From: Anaspis maculata
Taxonomy: Eukaryota > Arthropoda > Insecta > Coleoptera > Scraptiidae
Reading direction: 5' to 3'
Length of the DNA stretch: 64,000 bases
Assembly: GCA_949128115.1 (NCBI GenBank)
Contig: OX421963.1
Location: 57,841,306-57,905,305 of the forward strand
The position numbers were made by a program, and so were the translations under genes. Below the pieces are notes generated by a model. It had not been told where the DNA came from and did not search any database. It worked only from the letters and a program-made list of their open reading frames with translations. Shown here piece after piece: positions 55,200 to 64,000 of the stretch. Each line of letters opens with the position of its first letter. Positions within the stretch are counted from its first letter, which is position 1.

Positions 55200-58153
55200 A
55201 ACTGCTCGTCAAAAGTTAAGCATATAGCAAAATTTGCTCCAATTTCAAGCAAGGATATCTCAAGGACAAAAATTCCGATTTCAAAAAAGTTTATGGTGCC
55301 TGGTAAAGCTTTTCTTCAGCTGCAAGACGTTATGTCCACTTAAGGCACCATTGACTTTGTCCATGATCTACAGGATGCCAAAGGAAGGAGTGTCAAAAGT
55401 GTTAATTTTTGAAGTCGTGGAACTTTTTTAGGAAAAATTTCGGATTTTTCTTCTCTTCAGTTTTAGAAAGCGGATATCAAAATCTCAAAACGGTTTTTGA
55501 CTTTTGATCGTATTTTGTTTCTTCAGAGAGTTCTTGATTTTTTTGTGGAATTTGTATTTTTTGATACAGAATTTGCTACAGCTGTTGCTTTTTCCTGAAA
55601 GTTCACAGAAACGTACACAATTGCTGGTTAAATTATACCATGAGAAAATTTCACCTCATGGGCCCCCAGAAGAGGTTATCCTCTGGACCTCTTCAGGGCA
55701 GATACCCAATGAAGCATGCTGAGACATCACATTGACACTTATAGGCCAGTCAAATAGGGAAAGCTGGAGGGAAAAAACTGTTGGAGTTTTGGAAATTTGA
55801 CAGTAATATCCGGTAAGGTGTACTGATAGACATACTAAAAGTCCCCAGCTCTACCTATTGAGCTCGAGCCGCCATCTTGGAAAAATGGTCCTTCGATCCA
55901 GTTTTCTGCTTATATTGCGCTAATCATCAGAGATATTCAATTAGGTCTCATTAAAAATCAAGGCTATAAAATTGTCTACAAAAATTGCTCTATACCAATT
56001 TGTCTCTCGTATCTACTGATATTAATTAAATTAAATTAACAAAAAAAAATAAAAAAAAGCGATTTTTTGCCTATGGCTGGAGATATTGTCTTCAAAATTT
56101 GTGAAGATGTTGGCAGTCTACATCAAAGCTAAATGTGACAGTTGAAATAGAAAAAAAATTGCGAAAATATTTTTTATTCTATTTTTTAAATTAAGCAAAA
56201 ATTTGGTTTTCGAGTTTGACATTTCCAACAGGGCGGAGTAAAGGTTTCAATCGAACATCAATCAGTTTTGATATTTACATATTGTAAGACAAGATTTCAT
56301 CAATATTGTGCCTTCACGATCTTCTGGAATGCTCGATATGAATTAAACAGAAAGAATAATCGCTAAGTCCAAAAAGTGTTGTCGATTGGTTCTGAAGGAA
56401 ACATTTCGAAACAAAAGACATCAGCAAAGGATATACAGAAGGTCCAAAGGTTACTCAACTGTATATGACCCCCATATTGATGTGCCTTATCCAAAATAGT
56501 ACAAAAGAATCAATCAAAATGTTAAAATCCACCCTGTATAACGAAAAGTAACGATACAAAATGGAAGTAGTAAAGCATACCTGGTGTCAAAAATACAGCC
56601 TTTACATTGCTGAAGAAAAGAACAAAATTGATCGATTTATTTGAAAGTTATTAGTCCTCAAACTTGACTTTACAAATTTCAGCCAGTGAAATAGGGAAAA
56701 GTAGAGAGAAGTAACTGTCGGAGTTTCATAAATTTGACAGGAATGTTCGCTAAGGTATACTAATAAACATACTAAAAGTCCCCGCCAGTATCTGTTGCGC
56801 TTGAGCCGCCATCTTGAAATAATGGTCCTTCGATCAAATTTATTACCATTTTTCCAAGATGGCGGCTCGAGCACAACAGGTAGTGGCGGGGACTTTTAGT
56901 ATGTTTATTAGTATACCTTAGCGAACATCCCTGTCAAATTTCTGAAACTCCGACAGTTACTTCTCTCTACTTTTCCCTATTTTACTGGCTGAAATTTGTA
57001 AAGTCAAGTTTGAGGACTAATAACTTTCAAATAAATCGATCAATTTTGTTCTTTTTTTCAGCAATGTAAAGGCTGTATTTTTGACACCATGTATGCTTTA
57101 CTACTTCCATTTTGTATCGTTACTTTTTGTTATACAGGGTGGATTTTAACATTTTGATTGATTCTTTTGTACTATTTTGGATAAGGCACATCAATATGGG
57201 GCTCATATACAGTTGAATAACCTTTGGACCTCCTGTATATCCTTTGCTGATGTCTTCAGTTCCGAAATGTTTCCTTCATAACCAATCGACAACACTTTTT
57301 GGACTTAGCTATTATTCTTTTAGTTTAATTCATATCGAGCATCCCAGAAGCTCGTGAAGGCACAATACTGATGAAATCTTGTCTTACAATATGTAAATAT
57401 CAAAAGTGATTCATGTTCGATTGAAACCTTCACTCCGCCCTGTTGGAAATGTCAAACTCGAAAATCAATATTTTGCTTAATTTGAAAAAAAAAAATTAAA
57501 ACATTTTTTCGCAATTTTTTTTTCTATATCAACTGTCACGTTTAGCTTTGATGTAGACTGCTAACATCTTCACAAATTTTGAAGACAATATCTTCAGCCA
57601 TAGGCAAAAAATCGCTGAATTTTTGTTTTTTTTTTGTTAAGTTAATTTTATTAATATCAACATATACGAGAAGAAAATCGGTATGAAACATATTTTGTGG
57701 GCAATTTTATAGCCTTGATTTTTTATTAAACTTGATTGAATATCTCTGATGATTAGCGGAATATAAGCAGAAAATTGGATCGAAGGACCATTTTTCCAAG
57801 ATGGCGGCTCGAGCTCAATAGGTAGAGTTGAGGACTTTTAGTATGTTCAAGAGTACACCTTACCGGACATAACTGTCAAATTTCCAAAACTCCAACAATT
57901 TTTTCCCTCAAACGGAAAAATTTGTTCTAATTTGACTGGCCTATTATTGACTCCAGCAGTCCAGCATGAATAAAAATGCAACACCTCAAACCATACGTTG
58001 CATCAAAATTACCATGGTTACCAATTAGTCCTATCATGGGTGATTTTGTTACTGCCCAAGTCACTGAAAATTTCCAGAAGTGATATCTCCTAGACGAATA
58101 GAGATAGAGCCGTAATTCTTTTTCTGTCTATGCTTAACTTTTGACAAGCAGTT
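55200..58153. mobile_element. 3-kb palindromic element with AACTGCTCGTCAAAAGTTAA ends
   Basis: The ends AACTGCTCGTCAAAAGTTAA and TTAACTTTTGACAAGCAGTT are flanked by TA (55198-55199 and 58154-58155). The arms of about 1.4 kb mirror around 56842. The block AAGATGGCGGCTCGAGC occurs in both arms and again near the centre, inverted. Each arm also holds CCACCCTGTATAAC or its inverse, probably the end of an older element already present before the inverted duplication. No transposase. Confidence 0.85.
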
Positions 58154-58920
58154 TATGAATCTTGTCACATTTTGAACGTCTTCATGGCGATGCTATTTTG
58201 CTTTTGATTAAAACGTTTCTTTTTACGGATTTGAGCTATTTCAAATTTTTGGAATCCATTCAAAAAGTATCCAAATAAAGACACTTCGTTGGGACACCGT
58301 GTAGATCGAGGTGTGATCGATTGACTATAACTACACTCTACACTCGTATAATAAATGAATCAAGGACGGACACTGACCTCCGGTTTCATTAACTTTTTCA
58401 GAAGGGCTTGAAAGCACAGATTAGCCAAAAAATAGAAGAGGAAAGCCCACATTGATTCTCAAAATCCATTACCCCATGAAATCAGAAGCTTCGATCAACA
58501 CTATCACATCACAATAACACCAATGTTTGCATAATAATTAAAACCATTCCATCTTTCTGTTACAACACACACCAAACACACCAGATAAAATTCATAAAGT
58601 AGTGGGTACTTGATGTTTTAATTATAGTTTCAATGTCGCCAGAGCACCATCAGAATGCGATTGCCCACAGTGTATCCCAATTTATTTGTCAGTCAGACGG
58701 AAACTCATCATAACATCCATCCAATTAATACACACGCAATGAAATCTATCTATTTCGCATTCAGTTCGATGACAAACCAATTCGCGGGAAAAAAGTATCG
58801 CCGATGATGGTGATACGAGCGCGTTGGTTCCTAAAAGGAGTTTCATGGAATGTTTTGGTCGTAACTTCCAGTTGTTTCTGCGATTCCTGTGCCGTCTAGT
58901 CAAGTTTAACACTAATCGGG
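58154..58920. other. upstream region of the fourth receptor exon
   Basis: No coding signal. A possible splice acceptor (TTCCTGTGCCGTCTAG) ends at 58899, shortly before the ATG at 58921. Confidence 0.35.
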
Positions 58921-59419
58921 ATGCAAAATTCACCGGTGATCGTGACAGTCATTGCGCACCTGCTGCTTTTGGTTTCGAGTGAAAGTGATGCAGCCGTCGT
59001 CAATCAATCAGACAACATCAGGAAGTGCTGTCCGTGGAATCAGAATCTTTTGAATAAAAAGTGCACAAACGCAACGGACGCCGATGAGAAATTTCTCAAG
59101 TCGTTTAGAGATCTTTTCGGGAAACACCATTTCAATTTTGTGGTGGAAAATTGGAGTTGTCCTTTACCGGCAAAACAGGATCCAACGAGCAAAATTAACG
59201 GAAAAGAAAGGAAACAATTTCACGTCCCCAGACAGCACATGGAGATACGTTCAAAGAATGTGTTGTACGTACAAAATCCTGACGGTAACGGTGACGATGG
59301 CATGTACGATTGGGATGAATACTGCGTCGAGTACAATGTGAACAGAGGAGACATTTCGGCAAAGGCTTGCGATTACTTAGATGAAGGAGACAAGGGAGCA
59401 TTATACGTCAACATAGTAG
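58921..59419 (+). CDS. Methuselah-like receptor ectodomain exon 4 (six-cysteine form)
   Basis: Encodes about 166 residues. Signal peptide 1-24 (hydrophobic VIVTVIAHLLLLV), then an ectodomain beginning IRKCCPWNQNLLNKKC. Cysteines at 36, 37, 48, 80, 135 and 150 match the first two exons. The N-glycosylation motif NAT is at 50-52. The loop between the fourth and fifth cysteines is longer than in the other copies and rich in charged residues. The end contains two overlapping donors, CATAG|GTAG at 59416 and TAG|GTAAAA at 59419, which are three bases apart and both leave phase 1. Use of one or the other would add or drop a single residue. No membrane-spanning exon is recognisable between here and the window end, 4.6 kb away. 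Confidence 0.86.
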
Positions 59420-60197
59420 GTAAAAAATTTAATTTCATTTCCGGATGGTCTAAAATTAAGCCAGTTTTATTATTAGATTTGGGGAGCAAAAAATGAATGA
59501 GTTTTGATCTTGAGATGGAGTAAAGACGAATGAATAGTAGCTGACAATATTTGTTGGTAAAATATTTACACAGATGTTTCGGATGCGGCGACGCTTTCAT
59601 TTTGTGTGAAATCAAAATTTGAGCACACAGATATGGATTGCCCTCACTACCTTTAATAATTGAAGCTATCAGCTGTAACTAATACAAAGAAGAAACTAAA
59701 AAAAAAAACTAAACAGTCAGAATAAACCTGATAAACAAATACACCAACACTATGAAAATGCAGTATGTATTGCAATTCATGGACGGAATTGAATTTCATA
59801 ATGATTTCAGACAAATCACTGAACAATAAGCTGAACGTATAAATGATTAACTAGCTAATCTGGTTACGCCCACTAATTAGCTTGAAATAGTGTAGCATCA
59901 CCAATAATTTTCATCAATCAATATAGTGGCATCTTTACATAGGAGCAGGGTGACTGAATGAACCAAATATTCAGTTATTCAAGTTAATTATGTAAGAAAA
60001 TTGAACGCTTTAGGGCAAATAAATATTTTTGAAAAGTCCCATCAAAATGGAAGAAAAAGTATTGTGATCGTGCAGGAAAAACATTCAGATGACAATGGAT
60101 ATATCCGTCTTGAGGTCCTCCAAGACAATTTAGGCAATTTTCAGAGTGATGTCTGTCTGGCTGTATGCATGTGTATTGTGTCTGTTTAAACATTCTA
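59420..60197. other. stretch after exon 4
   Basis: Starts with the donor. No recognisable exon. It ends at the TA before the next element. Confidence 0.35.
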
Positions 60198-61650
60198 GTG
60201 GGAGCGGTACGCAAAAGGATACTGCATTTTGGAGTGCAGTAACGAGATTTTGCATGGGCGTACTTTATACCGAGACAAGCGATTTGACTCGCAGCACTCG
60301 ATATTTTGTCCCTTAGGGGTCCAATGGGGGCCATCCGAATTTTCAAGATCAAGAACTTTCACAAAACGATAATGAGTATCGTCATGTATGTCATAACAGA
60401 AGCTTACGGGTCTATTTAAAATGTTTTCATCAATGGTCGTCGTGTCCGTTCCATTCTTCACACTTGAAAAAAAATCTTTGGCACGGGTAAAAAAAACTGT
60501 TTTTATTTTTTCTGCTGTGCAAGGAAACGATAAATTTTTATGTTTTGTAGCGTTCCCAAATGAATCGCATTCCGTGAGCCCAAATATGGAGACAATTTTT
60601 TTGTACTGCCATTTTCCCAAGAAGAGGTGACCTCTTCAGTACACCTTTTTCAACATCATTTTTTTCAATGTTCCTACTGAATAAGACTGTCAATTTTCGC
60701 AGATATGAGAAGCTTGAACTCTTTTTGTGGTAATTTCCATGCAACATGGCCTTAAAACGCACAAGAGAGCCCTAAAACTTTTTTCTGCTGGGCCGTCAAA
60801 TCTTAAGCGTGTCAATTTTGTAGTAGGGGAGACGCGCAAATAAATTAGATCTAGTCCAGGCGATTAAGATTTAGCAGAAAATATACCTACTCACAACTAA
60901 CGACTCTACGTTTTGTTGTACTGCAATAAAACATGGCATGATAGAATATTTGCTGCTAAAACCAAACCGCCTGCGTCTGCAGCCTGATTGAATATTGGTT
61001 CGCGTCTCTCCTACTATAAAATCAAAATACCGCAAGTTGGACGACCCAGCAGAAAAAAATTCTTTTTGAGCTCCCTTGAGCGTTTTAGAGTCATGTTGCG
61101 TTGCAACTACCAAGAAGATCGAGGTTTCCATTCCTGCAAAAATTACGAGTGATATCCCGTGGGGACACAGAAAAAATTGCTCTTGGAGAAAAGGTACTGA
61201 AGAGGTCACCACTTCTTTGGAAAATACCATTACAAAAAAAAATTCTTCATAATTAAGTTCAGGGAATGCCATTTAGTTGGCAACGCAACAGAACATATGA
61301 ATTTATCGTCTCCTTGTATAGAAGAGAAAATTAAAACAGTTTTTTTGACCTCCGCCAAAGAAACTTTTTTCAAGTGTGAAGAATGAATCGGACACGATGA
61401 CAATTGATGAAAACATTTTCATTAGACCCGTAAGCTTCACTTATGACATACATGACGATACTCAATGATCATTTTTGAAAGTTCTTGCACCTTGAAAATT
61501 CGGAGGGCCCCCATTGGCCCCCTAAGGGACAAAATATCGAGTGCTGCGGGTCAAATCGCTTGTCTCGGTATAAAGTACGCCCATGGAAAATCTCGTTACT
61601 GCACTCCAAAATGCGGTATCGATGTGTTTTTAGGTGTGTACCGCTTCCAC
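60198..61650. mobile_element. palindromic element with GTGGGAGCGGTAC ends
   Basis: Starts GTGGGAGCGGTACGCAAAAG, ends GTACCGCTTCCAC, flanked by TA (60196-60197 and 61651-61652). The arms (about 0.7 kb) share CTTGTCTCGGTATAAAGTAC and AAAATATCGAGTGCTG, and mirror around 60924. The end sequence and order of motifs resemble the ends of the giant foldback at 7513-26728. Confidence 0.82.
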
Positions 61651-61912
61651 TATTCACGATAATTAATAATTGTCGAACCATTAATCGGATAGACTTGAAT
61701 TTTGTATGCAGGCATTGTTTTATCCTGGAATGAACTTATTATAGTCTTCGTCAAACGGAAGTGTGACTGTCAAAAAATGACAGAAGCTGTTTCTCACGGA
61801 GCTTAAAATGTTCGGTAAACGCCATTTAAAAGCACTTGAAAAACTGCATTCATAATATATAGTTTAAAGTGATGCTCTGTCTGTCATCTGTCAAAAGCTG
61901 TGGAATAACAGT

Positions 61913-62155
61913 TTGATTGGACAACTTAAAAGCTACCTGATGGATTTAATCAAATCAAATCTGGCTGAAAGCAAGGCAACGAAAAAACGTGGATGCGTGA
62001 CCATAGTCACCCTCGGAAGAAGTGGAACTCCTATAGGTATGAATGTGGATGGTATAAAGGTAGATCGGCCAGAGCTGAACTCTCGCCTTAACTTGATTTG
62101 TATTGTCACTGCATTTCAGTTTAAATAAATATCTGTATCTATCTGTATCTTAATC
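61913..62155 (+). mobile_element. possible LINE 3' end with CTGTAT repeat tail
   Basis: A coding-like tail followed by TTTAAATAAATATCTGTATC and further ATCTGT units (to about 62152), a structure seen at the 3' ends of non-LTR elements. The 71-residue frame shows no diagnostic motif, so the assignment rests on the tail. Confidence 0.35.
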
Positions 62156-63429
62156 AATTAGCAAACAACGTTCGAAGAGGTGTTATTCTTTTCGTACTCC
62201 CGATCCGCTCCCTAACGGTTTGTAGCATCTTGTTTTTTTATCATTATTATTATTATTATGAGTCACTTAAAGGGCAAAATACTTTCGACATGATTTTTCC
62301 ACGAGTAGATTTTTTTTGTTTCTTTTCTCGCTGCGCTCGGCGCCTAAACTTCCATTCTCCATCACATGAAGTCTCACTCATACCACTTATACAATAAATA
62401 TCTATTTTCATCAATAATATTCTCCACAAAGTACCTATCTTCCTGCGGTGCCGATGAGCCGACGAGGTCCGTCTGTCCAAGGTACACATAATAATAATTA
62501 TGCGAATGTGACACCGTGACGGATTTTCTTACTGTACGATTTTCCCCGTTATATTAAAGCACGGTGGAAACTGTGTCTGGTAGGCACAAGCATGGCAATC
62601 TAATAATCTCCACAAAGTATAAGAATGTCGTTTGGAAAACTCCGGTATTAATTTTAAATGAAAAAAATATTAAATACATATGTATTTACATAGGTATGTA
62701 CCTCGTGAATGTGATTTGAGGTAACTACGTGGTTCTAAAGCTCTTACGATATTATCTTCTCCAATCACAATAAGGTCGTAGGTTAAATTGAAATATTGAC
62801 AGAATTGATGAGTATTCCCATTTATGTGCTCGCCACCGTTATTTAGAATGTCACATTTAATTGAGGTGAAATCACACCATTCAAAAAATTAACTAAGAGT
62901 GATGTCAAAAATTAATTTCCAAACATAAAAATTTGATTATCAAACCAGTATATCATCGCTGCAATTTTCCGATCCTTGTAACCAGGTACACAGCACTTTT
63001 TTCCACGAACTACATGTGATTTCATGTTAACAATAATGTTGTAACAACGTTAGTGTTGTTATTAACAACGATAAATTATTATTTAATAACAAAAACAGAA
63101 CCACAATAATTCCTGTTTCATTCCTGTTGAGCGCCACACAATGGATACTATGATAACTTTTATACAAGTCGAGAACCATTCCTGTCGGGCCACCAGCACC
63201 ATAACACCATAACATAATAAGTCCAGTGTCGGCAATACACATCACGAAAATAAATTAATCATTTTCGGTTGCAAATGACACTACCGTGAGTTAGAATTCC
63301 TCGATCAAATCAAATTTTTGTTCATGATGGAAGCTGTTGTACTTGAAACACAATGCAAGCGGGAAAAAAATACTAACTGTAAAAATCAAGGCAGATACCT
63401 CTGTTTTCATGCGGAATCTACAGGGTGTT
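62156..63429. other. unannotated stretch
   Basis: A short (ATT)n tract near 62241. No gene or complete transposon supported. Confidence 0.35.
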
Positions 63430-63900
63430 CATTTGAAAAGTTGTCACCCCATTTCTCGCCGCCAAAATTTTCCACAGGAAAACGTCAAAACATGTCGCTT
63501 TTTGTTTCGAGGGGGACATTCAGGACACATATTGCCAAATTTTTACCTTCAACCCCTTCCATATTTCTATTTTCTCAAACCACCCCGAACTCTTGTGAAA
63601 ATTCTCTCTTCGTTGATGAAAGAAAAATGTTTTCCCTATAAACTCCCGATTCTTGAGAAATAGACTTTCCAGCAAAAACAGGTCGATTTTTATTTCAAGA
63701 GGGGTCATCTAAGACACGTATGGCCGAATTTTCATCTTCAACCCCTTCGCCCCCACCCTCTGTACTTTAAAATTTCAAACACTATTACCTATCTTGTGAT
63801 ACATCAAATTGAAGGCAATAAAATTCTCTTTCCGTCAAAGATATGTCTAGTTCTTTTAAATCACGACCGCTCTGAAGTAAGATGGGGTGGAGGGGAAGGG
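63430..63900. repeat. dispersed repeat, two diverged units
   Basis: Two units (about 63430-63660 and 63670-63900) share the block order GTCGATTTTT/TTTCGAGGGGGACAT, ATATTGCCAAATTTT, CTTCAACCCCTTC. The same family is at about 27020-27500. Confidence 0.6.
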
Positions 63901-64000
63901 GTTGAAGATGAAAATTTGGCCATAAGTGTCTTAAGGCCGCTCTATGAAATAACGCAACGCAGCCGCAGCCGCAACGCAGGTTTCTGATTGGCTCGCAAGC

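Overview
The window looks like a gene-poor, repeat-rich arthropod chromosome, most likely insect. The only host coding sequence I can support is a set of four Methuselah-type receptor ectodomain exons, a family best known from insects. A hemipteran is only a guess. There are no bacterial operons, no RNA genes I can support and no CRISPR arrays.

Layout. (1) 1-7.5 kb holds a 2.3-kb palindrome, a 0.9-kb TA-flanked foldback element and a small Harbinger-like MITE in otherwise blank sequence. (2) 7.5-26.7 kb is one very large nested structure. Its outer layer is a foldback (inverted-repeat) element. Its two arms carry a palindrome with TAGTAC ends, a 9.7-kb palindrome with CAGGGTGTCCC ends and a Jockey-like LINE. 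Inside the 9.7-kb palindrome is a third foldback, and inside that is a full-length two-ORF LINE. Each insertion sits in one arm only, so the opposite arm preserves the unoccupied site. This gives target-site duplications of TA, TTG, ACTTAA and a 15-bp repeat. A third, 5'-truncated LINE and another CAGGATGTCCC foldback fill the centre. (3) 26.7-64 kb is the receptor region. Four plus-strand exons (28954-29416, 34569-35007, 48049-48628, 58921-59419) each encode a signal peptide and a Methuselah ectodomain. All four stop at a splice donor in the same phase (phase 1), just before the first transmembrane helix would be expected. Between them lie only transposable elements and blank sequence: a solo LTR, hAT-, Harbinger-, Tc1/mariner- and pogo-like elements, and a fourth LINE.

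The main result is the ectodomain exon array. No seven-transmembrane exon is recognisable between or after these exons. Either one downstream membrane module is shared by alternative ectodomain exons (a clustered variable-exon receptor locus), or they are first exons of tandem paralogues whose other exons I cannot see, or some are relics. Three exons have six cysteines and lack the first part of the domain. The third has the full ten-cysteine Methuselah pattern. The second result is the repeat architecture: many long palindromes with TA duplications, one with Tc1-type transposase fragments in both arms. This suggests that the foldbacks are inverted duplications of Tc1/mariner-type elements and possible sources of hairpin RNA.
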